NCBI RefSeq assembly: GCF_016757215.1
Contig: NZ_JAESIY010000003.1
Coordinates: 62,001 to 126,000 of the forward strand
DNA: 64,000 nt
Direction of reading: 5' to 3'
Origin: Fulvivirga sediminis
GTDB lineage: Bacteria; Bacteroidota; Bacteroidia; Cytophagales; Cyclobacteriaceae
Shown piece by piece: positions 1-9,220 of this stretch. Within the stretch, counting starts at the first letter, position 1. Every line of letters begins with the position of its first letter. The position numbers were made by a program, and so were the translations under genes. Under the pieces are notes generated by a model. It was not told the DNA's origin. It saw only the letters and a list, made by a program, of their open reading frames with translations, and made no database searches.

Positions 1-2313
1 GATGCTTATTTTAACCTCGAAAAATATGATAAGGCCTCAGAGTTTTATGATAAGTATACTGATAAGCTCAGAAATCCGCCAATAGATGTGAGATATAGGA
101 TAGGGTATGCTAATTATAGATTAGGGAACAATGAAGTGGCTATTACTAACTTAAAGCAATCAGCCTCAGAAAAGGATAGCATTGGTATTTATTCATCTTA
201 CTATTTAGGGATTTTATACTTAAAAGAAGGTAATAAGCTCTATGCGCTTACTGCTTTTGACAATACTCGTAAAAATCAGATTAACAAACAGCTTAGAGAG
301 GAGGGAGCCTATCAGTACGGAAAGGTTAATTATGACCTTGAACGATCAGAGGAGGCTATTCATGCCTTTGAAGATTTTATACAAACGTACCCTAATAGTA
401 AGCATTATGATGAGGTAAACGATTTGTTGTCAGCTTCTTATCTTAACTCTAATAATTACAACCTTGCCATTGACCATATTGAAAAAATGAATTTCATGAA
501 TGAGTCATTGAAAAAGGTATATCAAAAGGCTACCTTTTTTAAAGGGGCGGAGCTGTTTAATCAGGGAGATTATCCACAGGCGGTAAGTTATTTTGAGAAG
601 TCGTTAAGGTATCCGCTTAATCAGGAGTTTAAAGCACAGGCTAACCTTTGGATGGCTGAGGCCTATTCTGTAGGTCAAAAATATGAAGAAGCTATACCTT
701 ATTACAGAGCCATTATTAATGATAGCTATGGGAAGAACTCTCAGTACGGATTGAAAGCTCGCTACGGATTAGGCTATGCTTATTATAATACTAAGAAATA
801 TAACGAGGCCTTACAGCAATTTAGCGCTTATGTAAATGTGCTGGAAAATAGCACTGATAAACAGTATTATGATGATGCCTTGCTTCGTGTAGCAGATTGT
901 TATTATGTATCCAAGCGCTATAAAGATGCTCTTACTTACTATCAGCGGGCGGTGCGTTATAATAAGGCAGATAATGACTATGCGCACTTACAGGCAGGTA
1001 TAGTGATGGGCCTTATGGATAATGTAGAAGGAGCCAAAGAGGAGTATGATTATGTGATTAAGAACTACCCACAGTCTAGGTATTATGATGATGCTATGTT
1101 TGAAAAAGGACAGCTGAGTTTTCAGAAAGGACAGTACAAAGAGGCCGTGCAGGATTTCACTAACCTAATAGCAAAGAAGCCTTCAAGTCCATTGGTACCT
1201 TATGCTTATATGAGAAGAGCTTCATCTAACTATAACTTGCAAGAATATGATAAGTCGATAGATGATTATGAGACTATTTTAGAGAAATATGTGTCTCATT
1301 CAGTGGCAAAGGAAGTGCTGCTTCCTTTGCAAGATGTACTCAATATGCAGAGTAGGGCCAGCGAATTTGATAAGTACCTGGCACTTTACAAGAGAGCCAA
1401 TCCTGAAACCAAAGGGCTTGAAAATGTAGAATATGAAACAGCCAGAAACCAGTATTTTAATCAGGGGTATAAAAGAGCCATTGAGCTTTTTAGCGAATAT
1501 GTAAAAAATTATCCTGATAATGCCAATGCAGTGGAGGCCAAATACTATATCGCTGAGTCTTACTACAGACTTAATGATTACGAAACGGCCTTGCAGGTAT
1601 ATAATAAGCTACTTTCTGATGGTGAATTTAATCAGATGAGCAGGGTAGTAGACCGTGTTGCGGAGATAGAATACAAGAGTGGCAGGTATGAAAATGCTGT
1701 TTATTTCTACTATAAACTGGTGGCTACAGCCAACACTAAAAAGGAACAGTATTACGGCTGGGCCGGACTCATGGAGTCTTACTATAACATGGGGGAATAC
1801 GATTCTACCAGGCACTATGCTAACGTTATTTTGGAGCGAGGCAATGTAAATATCAGCTCTCAAAATAAAGCCTCTTTATACCTTGGTAAAGCTGCTTATG
1901 CTAAAGGAGACATAGAAACGGCTAAAGATGAGTTTATCAATACTCTCAACACTGCTAAAGATGGTAATGGAGCAGAGGCCCAATACCTCTTAGCTAAAAT
2001 CTTTTATGAGACTAAAAACTATCAGCAATCTATAGAATCACTAATAGATCTTAACCAGAATTTTACAGCATATCAGGTTTGGGTGGGTAAGTCTTTCTTA
2101 CTGTTAGCCGATAATTATATAGCGCTGAAAGATTATTTCCAGGCTAAGGGTACTTTAAATTCTATCATAGATAACTTTCCATTAGAAAGTGTTAAAGATC
2201 AGGCACGTGAAAAACTGAAGAAAGTAAAAGAGTTAGATGCTGAGGAAAAATCAAAATCCACAGAGCAAGCAGATAGTCTTACTATTGATATGAAAGATGT
2301 TGACAATCAGTAA
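1..2313 (+). CDS. Tetratricopeptide-repeat protein, 5' end cut by window edge
   Basis: The frame is open from base 1, so the gene begins upstream; 770 residues are present. Almost the whole protein is helical TPR-like repeats with recurring Y-x-x-A-x-x-x-Y/F patterns (YNEALQQFSAYV, YETALQVYNKLL, YKDALTYYQRAV) and proline turns such as NYPDNANA and NYPQS. The last 30 residues are charged and probably disordered. TPR solenoids act as protein-binding scaffolds; no enzyme motif is visible. The signal peptide, if any, lies outside the window. It precedes an outer-membrane barrel gene by 37 bases and, further on, an ExbB/ExbD/TonB set, so a periplasmic envelope role (CpoB/YbgF-like) is plausible but inferred. 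The TPR assignment is firm, the function is not. Confidence 0.85.
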   Translation, partial: DAYFNLEKYDKASEFYDKYTDKLRNPPIDVRYRIGYANYRLGNNEVAITNLKQSASEKDSIGIYSSYYLGILYLKEGNKLYALTAFDNTRKNQINKQLREEGAYQYGKVNYDLERSEEAIHAFEDFIQTYPNSKHYDEVNDLLSASYLNSNNYNLAIDHIEKMNFMNESLKKVYQKATFFKGAELFNQGDYPQAVSYFEKSLRYPLNQEFKAQANLWMAEAYSVGQKYEEAIPYYRAIINDSYGKNSQYGLKARYGLGYAYYNTKKYNEALQQFSAYVNVLENSTDKQYYDDALLRVADCYYVSKRYKDALTYYQRAVRYNKADNDYAHLQAGIVMGLMDNVEGAKEEYDYVIKNYPQSRYYDDAMFEKGQLSFQKGQYKEAVQDFTNLIAKKPSSPLVPYAYMRRASSNYNLQEYDKSIDDYETILEKYVSHSVAKEVLLPLQDVLNMQSRASEFDKYLALYKRANPETKGLENVEYETARNQYFNQGYKRAIELFSEYVKNYPDNANAVEAKYYIAESYYRLNDYETALQVYNKLLSDGEFNQMSRVVDRVAEIEYKSGRYENAVYFYYKLVATANTKKEQYYGWAGLMESYYNMGEYDSTRHYANVILERGNVNISSQNKASLYLGKAAYAKGDIETAKDEFINTLNTAKDGNGAEAQYLLAKIFYETKNYQQSIESLIDLNQNFTAYQVWVGKSFLLLADNYIALKDYFQAKGTLNSIIDNFPLESVKDQAREKLKKVKELDAEEKSKSTEQADSLTIDMKDVDNQ

Positions 2314-2350
2314 AAAAAGGAATTCAAAAGCTAAAGTAGAGCAAGATCAA

Positions 2351-4006
2351 ATGAATAAGATTCTTATATACGTTATTCTGTTTTTATGTCCTGTAGCATC
2401 AGTGTTTGCTCAGGATGGCTGGGGAGAAGAAGATGGCGAGATCGAAGATGTAGAAATTGAAATCGTAAAAGATTTACAAATCACCCTGCCTGCGGCTAAC
2501 CGAAACTTTGAAAAAATACCGCCAGTGAGTAGCCCCGAGCAGCCTGCTAATCTGGAGTACTTTTTTAACAATATCAATTTTTCATTGCCAGATGTAGATG
2601 TGAAAATGCGTCCGTTACGCATTAAGTCGGAGCGATTAAACAAGCTCTATGGTAATTATGTAAAGGCTGGCTTTGGTAATTATGTTACGCCTTACTTAGA
2701 AGGTTATTTTAATAATAAGCGAAGCAAGCAATATAGTTACGGAGCACATTTCAACTATCTGAACTCCAAAAAAGGACCGGTTGACGGAGATAATTCAGGC
2801 TCAGGCAAGTTGGATATGGATGTTTTTGGTAAATATTTCACTAAAAATGCCACTTTTAGCGGAGAAGCTGGTTTCGATAGGAGAAAATATCATTTCTACG
2901 GTTATCCTGATGGGATAGAACTAGATACAGATACGCTTGATCAGCATTTTAATGATTTTTACCTTCAGGCGCAGGTAGAAAGCGCTAATGAGAAATCGCC
3001 TTTTCATTACACCTTTGGCGGTCGTTTCGATAGGTTGGGCGATAACTACGATGCAGTAGAAACCGAAGGTCAACTTTTTCTAAAAAGTAAATACGATTTA
3101 AGTGATGAGACTTTCATTAAGCTAGGAGCTTCTTTATCATCTTCTGGCCGTAAAGATGAGTTCATAGATAAACAAAGCCGCACATTGGTGAAGTTTAACC
3201 CTACGGTTGGCTTTAACCTGGAAGGTTTTAAAATAGAAGCTGGTTTTAATCTGGCCTATGAAAACGATAGCCTGGGAGATGGAAACACCATGCATTTTTA
3301 TCCCATGGCCAAAGCCAGCTATCCTTTCACTGATGATATAATTGTATATGCTGGTATAAGAGGAGATATGGAGAAAAATACACTTCGCTCTATGTCGCAA
3401 ATGAATCCATATCTGAATGCTAATGTTCCCATCTATCATTCCAATAAAGATTTCGACTTGTTCGGAGGGTTTAAAGGAAAGCTGGGTACAGCCATAGCCT
3501 TTGAGGCAGGTTTAAGTATAGCCAACTACAAGAATATGTACTTCTTTGTAAATGATTCTACAGACCAATCTAAATTTGATATTCTGTATGATGAAGGAAA
3601 CACAGCAGTGGTTAATATTTTTGGTCAGATAGGCATTAATTCGTCAGAGAAACTAAGAGTAGCTGTTAGAGCTGATTATTGGGGATATGGAACCGATGGT
3701 ATAGAAGAAGCATGGCATAAACCTAACTACAAGCTTTCTACGCTAGCCACCTATAATTTGTACGACAAATTCTTGTTTAATGCGGAGCTATATGCTTTCG
3801 GAGGTATTAAGGGAAGAAAAACCAATGGCGATGCCGTAAACCTTAGCCCCGCTCTGGATTTTAATCTTAAAACGGAGTATTTGGTTTCTGATCAGGTTTC
3901 AGTATTCCTTCAGTTTAATAACATATTTGGTAAGGAATACGAGCTATATTATAATTATCCGGCAAGATCTTTGCAATTCATGGCAGGATTAACCTATAAT
4001 TTTTAA
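2351..4006 (+). CDS. Outer-membrane beta-barrel protein (TonB-dependent receptor-like barrel without plug)
   Basis: An upstream in-frame ATG at 2297 would overlap the TPR gene and give a charged leader; the ATG at 2351 gives a clean signal peptide (MNKILIYVILFLCPVASVFAQ, cleaved near residue 20), so it is preferred, giving 551 residues. After an acidic segment (GEEDGEIEDVEIEI) and a linker, residues from about 100 to the end alternate hydrophobic and polar residues typical of amphipathic strands, ending in aromatic LQFMAGLTYNF, the usual terminal strand of an outer-membrane protein. No TonB box or plug domain was recognised, which sets it apart from full receptors. It follows the TPR gene by 37 bases and is probably co-transcribed. 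Ligand unknown. Confidence 0.8.
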   Translation: MNKILIYVILFLCPVASVFAQDGWGEEDGEIEDVEIEIVKDLQITLPAANRNFEKIPPVSSPEQPANLEYFFNNINFSLPDVDVKMRPLRIKSERLNKLYGNYVKAGFGNYVTPYLEGYFNNKRSKQYSYGAHFNYLNSKKGPVDGDNSGSGKLDMDVFGKYFTKNATFSGEAGFDRRKYHFYGYPDGIELDTDTLDQHFNDFYLQAQVESANEKSPFHYTFGGRFDRLGDNYDAVETEGQLFLKSKYDLSDETFIKLGASLSSSGRKDEFIDKQSRTLVKFNPTVGFNLEGFKIEAGFNLAYENDSLGDGNTMHFYPMAKASYPFTDDIIVYAGIRGDMEKNTLRSMSQMNPYLNANVPIYHSNKDFDLFGGFKGKLGTAIAFEAGLSIANYKNMYFFVNDSTDQSKFDILYDEGNTAVVNIFGQIGINSSEKLRVAVRADYWGYGTDGIEEAWHKPNYKLSTLATYNLYDKFLFNAELYAFGGIKGRKTNGDAVNLSPALDFNLKTEYLVSDQVSVFLQFNNIFGKEYELYYNYPARSLQFMAGLTYNF

Positions 4007-4243
4007 AAAAGACACAGACCTTAAAGAAAAAGGCCTCTTAGTAATAAGAGGTGAAAAGCATAAAATAAATTCTATTACGCAGATTAATTAAAATGAATAA
4101 GAATAGATATAACTCTTTGAGATTAAGTTCTTATTGTAGATAAAAGATTAAGTTTTGATATATTTAGCGTGAATTATGAGCAATTTCACAGTAAAAGGTT
4201 ACAATTATTGAAAAATTATATATTGTAACCCTTAAGGTGTAAT
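4007..4243. other. Non-coding gap before the SPOR/ExbBD/TonB genes
   Basis: AT-rich spacer without a convincing reading frame. It holds a short hairpin, CCTCTTA at 4034-4040 pairing with TAAGAGG at 4045-4051; the T-rich side lies on the minus strand, so it is a poor terminator for the barrel gene. Repeated TATTGTAACC/TTACAATTATTG-like words near 4198-4230 may simply reflect base composition. The downstream edge is occupied by a promoter. Confidence 0.5.
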
Positions 4244-4273
4244 TTGTCACAGTCAAAAATTCAACTATTTTTG
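4244..4273 (+). promoter_or_regulatory. Bacteroidota-type promoter for the SPOR-exbB-exbD-tonB genes
   Basis: TTG at 4244-4246, a 19-base spacer, then TATTTTTG at 4266-4273, an exact fit to the -33/-7 pattern TTG-N19-TAnnTTTG known for the Bacteroidota housekeeping sigma factor. Initiation would fall near 4279, about 36 bases before the start codon at 4315. Confidence 0.65.
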
Positions 4274-4314
4274 TGCGTATTTTTTAATAGAGAGCAAACT
4301 TAAAGATTCAACCA

Positions 4315-5175
4315 ATGGCAAAGAAGAAAAAAGATGAAATAGACGAGAATGATGAATTGCATCAGGAAAATGATAATATAAATGACGCTGATGATAACTT
4401 TGGTTTGCCCGATGTAGAGTTTGAACCCCTCGATAGGTCAAAAGAAGATGATCCTTATCAGGAAGAAGAAGAGTTTCAGGAAGGAAAGGCACTTCAGGGA
4501 GAAGAAGAGTTTCAAGAAGAAGAGACAAATACTTATCAAGAGGAGAGCGAATACATTGAAGAGAAAGAAACAGTGTATTACGAGCCAGAGGCCAACGAGG
4601 AAGAGTCTTGGGAGAAAGAAGAGGAGAGTGCTTACGAACCCGGTAGTTATACTCCACCACACCAGGAGAGTTCTGTAGTGCCTAAAATATTAGGTGTGTT
4701 GGCAGTAGTTTTAGTGGCCGCAATTGCTGTTTGGTACTTCATGTTTTATCAACCACAGAAAGAGGCTGAAGAGGCAAGAATAGCTCACCAACAAGCTCAG
4801 CAAGCCATTAATGCTAAGGCAGAGCAGGAAAAAGCTGAAAAGGAAAGGTTAGCTCAAGAGCAGGCTGAAAGAGAAGCCGCAGCAGCAAAGGCCGCAGAAG
4901 ATGCTAAACCTAAAATTGGAACTATAGAGACAATTTCATCAAGAACAGGACGTTATTATGTGGTAATTGCCAGTGCCTTAGATGGCGATTTGGCAATGGA
5001 TCATGCTAAAAAATTAAGTAAACAAGGTCTGAACGCCACTATAATTGAGCCTTTCGGGAAAAGTAAATTTCACCGTATAGCTATCGAAAGCAAAAACGAC
5101 TGGACAGAAGCTCAAAATGAAGCTAATGATCTGAAAGCTGAATATGGTGATGGCGTTTGGGTAATTAGATATTAA
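4315..5175 (+). CDS. Membrane-anchored SPOR-domain protein
   Basis: 286 residues in four parts: a very acidic cytoplasmic N-terminus (1-115, runs of E with Q and Y), one membrane segment (about 123-145, GVLAVVLVAAIAVWYFMF), a charged A/E/K/Q-rich coiled coil (148-195), and a C-terminal SPOR-like domain (212-286, beginning YYVVIASALDGD and ending VWVIRY). SPOR domains bind denuded peptidoglycan at division sites, so this is a single-pass protein with its SPOR domain in the periplasm. It has its own promoter and lies 1 base from the exbB-like gene, indicating one operon with the energising ExbB/ExbD/TonB proteins. A cell-wall-linked role in that complex is inference. The acidic tail is unusually long. 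Confidence 0.85.
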   Translation: MAKKKKDEIDENDELHQENDNINDADDNFGLPDVEFEPLDRSKEDDPYQEEEEFQEGKALQGEEEFQEEETNTYQEESEYIEEKETVYYEPEANEEESWEKEEESAYEPGSYTPPHQESSVVPKILGVLAVVLVAAIAVWYFMFYQPQKEAEEARIAHQQAQQAINAKAEQEKAEKERLAQEQAEREAAAAKAAEDAKPKIGTIETISSRTGRYYVVIASALDGDLAMDHAKKLSKQGLNATIIEPFGKSKFHRIAIESKNDWTEAQNEANDLKAEYGDGVWVIRY

Positions 5176-5176
5176 T

Positions 5177-5857
5177 ATGATTTTTGCACAAATTACTACA
5201 AGTCCTGATACTACCGCCAATATAGCATCAGGACCAGAATCCGTATCTGTACTAGACCTTCTCTTTCAGGGAGGGTTTATGATGGTGCCGATTTTACTAT
5301 TGTCTATTATGGCGGTTTATATTTTTGTAGAAAGAATACTTACCATAACTAAAGCCGAAAAGACCCCTGATGGCTTTATGTCTAAAATTAGAGATTTGGT
5401 AGAGAAAGGTGACATCACCGCTGCCAAGATCTACTGTAAAGAATATGATTCACCTACTGGTCGTATGATTGAAAAAGGATTATCCCGAATAGGTAGTCCG
5501 TTGAAGAACATAGAGGTGAGCATAGAAAATGTAGGTAAGATAGAACTCTTTAAGCTGGAAAAGAACCTTTCTCTGATGGCTACTATTTCAGGATCAGCCC
5601 CTATGCTCGGGTTTTTAGGTACTGTAATAGGTATGATTCAGGCTTTTATAGCTATTGCTCAGGAAGAAGGTTCTGTAAGTCCTAAGTTGCTCTCAGAAGG
5701 TATTTACACAGCTATGGTTACTACAGCCGCGGGTCTTTTTGTAGGTATTTTAGCCTATTTGGGATATAACTATCTTGTGGCTAAAGTGCAAAAGGTAGTG
5801 CATAAGATGGAATATAATTCCGTTGATTTCATAGACCTATTGCAAGAACCTCGTTAA
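5177..5857 (+). CDS. exbB: MotA/TolQ/ExbB proton channel family protein
   Basis: 226 residues. One membrane segment near 33-55 (GGFMMVPILLLSIMAVYIFVE), a cytoplasmic loop with the ERILTITKAEKTPDGFM region, then two more segments around 130-160 (SGSAPMLGFLGTVIGMIQAF) and 170-195 (YTAMVTTAAGLFVGILAYLGY). The G-T-V-x-G-M and T-T-A-A-G-L motifs are hallmarks of the family, which forms the pentameric proton channel with ExbD/TolR. The start ATG lies 1 base after the SPOR stop codon and exbD follows at 10 bases, so translation is likely coupled. ExbB and TolQ cannot be told apart from sequence alone; the TonB-like gene downstream favours ExbB. Confidence 0.92.
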   Translation: MIFAQITTSPDTTANIASGPESVSVLDLLFQGGFMMVPILLLSIMAVYIFVERILTITKAEKTPDGFMSKIRDLVEKGDITAAKIYCKEYDSPTGRMIEKGLSRIGSPLKNIEVSIENVGKIELFKLEKNLSLMATISGSAPMLGFLGTVIGMIQAFIAIAQEEGSVSPKLLSEGIYTAMVTTAAGLFVGILAYLGYNYLVAKVQKVVHKMEYNSVDFIDLLQEPR

Positions 5858-5867
5858 CTAAAGCATT

Positions 5868-6257
5868 ATGGCTCTTAAATCGAAACATCAGGTAGAACCC
5901 ATGTTCAGTATGTCATCTATGACAGATATAATATTTCTTCTGCTCATATTTTTCATGCTTACATCATCATTTATCACTCCTTCTGGTTTGCCGGTAAATT
6001 TACCTTCAAGCAAGGCAGCTAATGTGGAGATGCAAAAGGTTTCTATTACTATTACTAAGGACTTGGATTATTTTGTCAATGATAAAAAAGTAAGTCAAAG
6101 TATGGTAGAAGTGGAACTAAAAAGACAGTTAGTGGGTAATGAAGGCGTAGTGGTTTTACATATTGACGAAACGGTTCCAACTAAAAATCTTGTAGAAGTG
6201 GCAGGTATAGCCACAGCTTTGAAGGCTAAGGTGTCCATCGCAACAAGACCAAATTAA
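5868..6257 (+). CDS. exbD: ExbD/TolR biopolymer transport protein
   Basis: 129 residues with a short cytoplasmic N-terminus, one membrane segment (about 17-37) and a periplasmic domain. The segment begins SMTDIIFLLLIFFMLTSSF; Asp20 is the conserved proton-carrying aspartate of ExbD/TolR. The periplasmic part (VSITITKDLDYFVNDKKVS and VVLHIDETVPTKNLVEV) matches the ExbD fold. It lies between exbB (10-base gap) and the TonB-like gene (7-base gap). The protein works with ExbB to couple the proton gradient to an outer-membrane partner. Confidence 0.93.
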   Translation: MALKSKHQVEPMFSMSSMTDIIFLLLIFFMLTSSFITPSGLPVNLPSSKAANVEMQKVSITITKDLDYFVNDKKVSQSMVEVELKRQLVGNEGVVVLHIDETVPTKNLVEVAGIATALKAKVSIATRPN

Positions 6258-6264
6258 AAAGCAT

Positions 6265-7149
6265 ATGGAAGCAGGAGAGGATAATAAAAATAAACGAGCA
6301 GGGCTTATAGTAGCGGCATTGTCACATGCAGTGGTGCTATTGATTTGTCTGTTTATTTTGGCATGGAAAGCACCCGATCCACCGCTTCCTGAATATGGTA
6401 TTATGGTTAATTTTGGTACTAGCGAGGTGGGCTCAGGAGATGTACAGCCTACTCAGCCCGTAAGTACCTCCGAGGAAATTGAAGAGTCTGCCCCCGAGCC
6501 TACACCTGAAACTGCTGAAGAGGTAGTGGAGGAAGTGAGTGAATCTGAGCCGGTAGAAACCATTGAGCCGGAAACGGCAGAGCCGGTTAGTGCTACTCCA
6601 GTAACTCCAGAGCCTAGCCCAGATGTACAGCCTGTAGAAAAAGAGACCCCTAAGAAGCCGGAGGTAAAGAAAGAGGAAAAAAAGGAAGAGCCTAAAAAAG
6701 AGACTACCCCAAAACCCGTAACCAAACCAGCCAATGGTGCTGATGGTAAAGACGGAGATAATAAAACACCTCAAGATGCTAACCAGGGTAATAGTAATAA
6801 TAAAGACGGTGATCAAGGTAAGGAAGAAGGCTCTTTAGATTCCAGAGCTCTGGTAGGTAGTACGTGGAATGGAGGCGGATCATCATTATCTATGACGGGC
6901 TGGATGTGGGATTTTATACCTAAACCTACTGATAAGTCTGATGAAAATGGAAGAATAGTTTTTCAAGTGAAAATAGATGACCGCGGAGAAATTCTTCAAG
7001 TAAAAACACTGGAAAGAAGCGTGAGCCCGGCGGTAGAAAAAATCTATAAGGCCGAAGTAGAGAAACTTACTTTTAGTAAAACGGCAGATAATACTAATAC
7101 TGCTCCAGTATCAACAGGTACTATCACATTCAACATTAAGTCTAAGTAA
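6265..7149 (+). CDS. TonB-like energy transducer
   Basis: 294 residues: one N-terminal membrane segment (about 14-34, IVAALSHAVVLLICLFILAW), a long Pro/Glu/Lys/Thr-rich extended linker (about 50-165, with EPTPETAEEVVEEV and KKEEKKEEPKKETTPK), a Gly/Asn/Asp-rich stretch, and a globular C-terminus (about 215-294) with GRIVFQVKIDDRGEI and GTITFNIKSK, which fits a divergent TonB or TolA terminal domain. It completes an ExbB-ExbD-TonB trio and probably spans the periplasm. The usual YP motif of TonB is not evident, so the outer-membrane partner may be dedicated; the barrel at 2351-4006 is a candidate (inference). Confidence 0.82.
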   Translation: MEAGEDNKNKRAGLIVAALSHAVVLLICLFILAWKAPDPPLPEYGIMVNFGTSEVGSGDVQPTQPVSTSEEIEESAPEPTPETAEEVVEEVSESEPVETIEPETAEPVSATPVTPEPSPDVQPVEKETPKKPEVKKEEKKEEPKKETTPKPVTKPANGADGKDGDNKTPQDANQGNSNNKDGDQGKEEGSLDSRALVGSTWNGGGSSLSMTGWMWDFIPKPTDKSDENGRIVFQVKIDDRGEILQVKTLERSVSPAVEKIYKAEVEKLTFSKTADNTNTAPVSTGTITFNIKSK

Positions 7150-7205
7150 GGCTTTAAAACTCTGCTTTTATTTGTGACATTTGTCAATCGATTATCAATT
7201 GATAT

Positions 7206-8510
7206 ATGTCATCGCTATTAACACCATTCAATACATACCAGGAGGTGCTGGATTACTTATACGTCCAGCTGCCTATGTTTCAAAAGGTTGGGGCTTCGGC
7301 CTATAAAAAGGACCTTGATAATACCCTCAAGCTATTAGCAGCTCTGGGTAATCCGGAAAAGAAATTCAAAACCATACACGTAGCAGGCACTAACGGAAAA
7401 GGGAGCTCTTCGCATTATTTGTCTGCCATATTACAGACAGCTGGTTATAAAACCGGGCTTTATACCTCTCCTCATTTAAAAAATTTCACTGAGAGAATAA
7501 AGCTCAATGGAGTTGAAATGCCTGAAAGTGAGGTGTTAGATTTTATGAATAGAGCTGTACCCTTATTGGCAGAAATAAAGCCTTCTTTCTTTGAGTTTAC
7601 CGTAGCCATGGCCTTTGATTATTTTGCCCGGCAGGAAGTGGATATTGCGGTAATAGAAGTAGGAATGGGAGGTAGGCTAGATTCCACCAATGTTATACGG
7701 CCAGAGGCATCTTTAATAACCAATATAAGCTTTGATCACCAGCAATGGCTGGGAAGCACTTTGGCAGAGATAGCGACTGAGAAGGCCGGAATTATTAAGA
7801 AAGAAACCCCTGTGGTTATAAGTGAAAAGCAAGAATCAATAGCTCAGGTGTTTGCAGATAAAGCTGCTTTGTTGAACGCTCCTCTTTTTATGGCAACAGA
7901 GCATTACTCTGCTTCTTTTGACGGTGATGATGTAATGGTGCAGGCTCTTGGTGAGGTTTCAGTAATTCATAAATTCCATTTGCCTCAGGCCGGCTTGTAC
8001 CAAACTAAAAATATTCCTGGGGTTCTTACTGTGATTGATGCTTTAAAAAGAAAAGGTTTTTCTATTTCTGATGATCAGGTAAAGGTAGGTATAGAACAAA
8101 TGAAAGCGCTTACCGGCTTAAAGGGCAGGTGGCAGATTTTAAGCCAAGATCCTTTGATTATTTGCGATGTAGGGCATAACGAAGCAGGTGTAAGTTTTAT
8201 AGTAGATCAACTTAGTCGTCAGCAATATGATAAGTTGCATATTGTATGGGGAACTGTTAATGATAAAGACATTTCTAAGGTGCTTGAATTATTACCTAAA
8301 GAGGCCAATTATTATTTTTGTAAAGCCGACATACCAAGAGCTCTCGATGCAGATAAACTAGCGCAACAGGCGGCTAAGCAAGGCTTGATAGGTCAGATAA
8401 TACCTGAGGTAAGAGCCACAATAATTGAAGCCAGAAGAAATGCAGCTAAAAATGACCTGATTTTTATAGGAGGGAGTACCTTTGTAGTAGCAGAAATAGA
8501 TAATTTATAA
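7206..8510 (+). CDS. folC: Bifunctional folylpolyglutamate synthase / dihydrofolate synthase
   Basis: 434 residues, the normal FolC length. The ATP-binding loop is at 57-68 (IHVAGTNGKGSS), followed by the family motif YTSPHLKNFTERI and the region DIAVIEVGMGGRLDSTN. ERI and GRLDSTN supply substrate- and metal-binding residues in Mur-ligase-type enzymes. The C-terminal domain carries WQILSQDPLIICDVGHNEAG, another FolC signature. FolC adds L-glutamate to dihydropteroate and to folates in the cytoplasm. It lies 56 bases after the TonB gene, and its TAA stop shares an A with the ATG of trmB (TAATG). Confidence 0.96.
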   Translation: MSSLLTPFNTYQEVLDYLYVQLPMFQKVGASAYKKDLDNTLKLLAALGNPEKKFKTIHVAGTNGKGSSSHYLSAILQTAGYKTGLYTSPHLKNFTERIKLNGVEMPESEVLDFMNRAVPLLAEIKPSFFEFTVAMAFDYFARQEVDIAVIEVGMGGRLDSTNVIRPEASLITNISFDHQQWLGSTLAEIATEKAGIIKKETPVVISEKQESIAQVFADKAALLNAPLFMATEHYSASFDGDDVMVQALGEVSVIHKFHLPQAGLYQTKNIPGVLTVIDALKRKGFSISDDQVKVGIEQMKALTGLKGRWQILSQDPLIICDVGHNEAGVSFIVDQLSRQQYDKLHIVWGTVNDKDISKVLELLPKEANYYFCKADIPRALDADKLAQQAAKQGLIGQIIPEVRATIIEARRNAAKNDLIFIGGSTFVVAEIDNL

Positions 8511-9172
8511 TGGCAAGAGGTAAATTGGCCCGTTTTGCAGCTAATGCAGAAAGAAAGAATGTTATAGAACCAGGAAAACCTATTCTTGATGAGATCAAAG
8601 GGCATTGGCATGAGCGGTATTTTGAAAATGAAAATGATATAACTCTGGAGCTGGCATGTGGTAGGGGAGAGTACACCATAGGTCTATCTCGATTGTTTCC
8701 TGAAAAGAATTTTATAGGTATAGATTTAAAAGGAGATAGAATTTGGAAAGGGAGTGGGATAGCTTTAGAGGAAGGCCTTGATAATGTTGGTTTTTTGAGA
8801 GTTCATATTTTGGAATTAGAAAAGTATTTTGAGCCACAAGAGGTATCAGATATCTGGATCACTTTTCCAGATCCGAGACCAAGAGATAGGGATGAAAAAA
8901 GAAGGATTACTCACGGTCGCTATCTTGATATTTACAAAGGCATACTGAAGCACAACGGAAATGTTTTCTTTAAAACAGATAATACGGGCTTGTTTGAATA
9001 TACACTGGAGGTGCTGAAAGAGCGAAATGACATTAAAGATCTAGTGTATACTTTTGATCTATATCACTCGGATCTGAAGGAAGAATGTTATGATATCCGA
9101 ACCAGGTATGAGAAGAAATTTAGCGAGGAAGGTCATGACATTAAGTACCTTCGTTTTAAGTTTAGCCAGTAA
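8510..9172 (+). CDS. trmB: tRNA (guanine-N7-)-methyltransferase
   Basis: 220 residues. The SAM-binding motif LELACGRGEY (46-55) and FIGIDLKGDRIW (68-79) are followed by the TrmB catalytic signature WITFPDPRPRDRDEKRRIT (116-134) and, near the end, the T-R-Y-E-x-K-F motif (TRYEKKF). TrmB makes m7G at position 46 of tRNA. Start ATG overlaps the folC stop by one base, indicating translational coupling. The signature reads PRPRDRDEKRR where many proteobacterial enzymes have PWPKKRHNKRR, a variation I would expect in Bacteroidota. Confidence 0.95.
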   Translation: MARGKLARFAANAERKNVIEPGKPILDEIKGHWHERYFENENDITLELACGRGEYTIGLSRLFPEKNFIGIDLKGDRIWKGSGIALEEGLDNVGFLRVHILELEKYFEPQEVSDIWITFPDPRPRDRDEKRRITHGRYLDIYKGILKHNGNVFFKTDNTGLFEYTLEVLKERNDIKDLVYTFDLYHSDLKEECYDIRTRYEKKFSEEGHDIKYLRFKFSQ

Positions 9173-9220
9173 TCTAAAAAATACAGTGAAAGGATTTTTA
9201 TAAACTAATGGTTTGTGTTA

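Noticed and set aside
4265-4678. Frames on both strands inside the acidic part of the SPOR gene
   Set aside because: They are shadows of a Glu-rich, low-complexity coding stretch; their translations are Leu/Phe or Lys/Arg-rich.
6433-6816. Minus-strand frames inside the TonB linker
   Set aside because: Shadow of the Pro/Glu/Lys repeats of the TonB-like gene.
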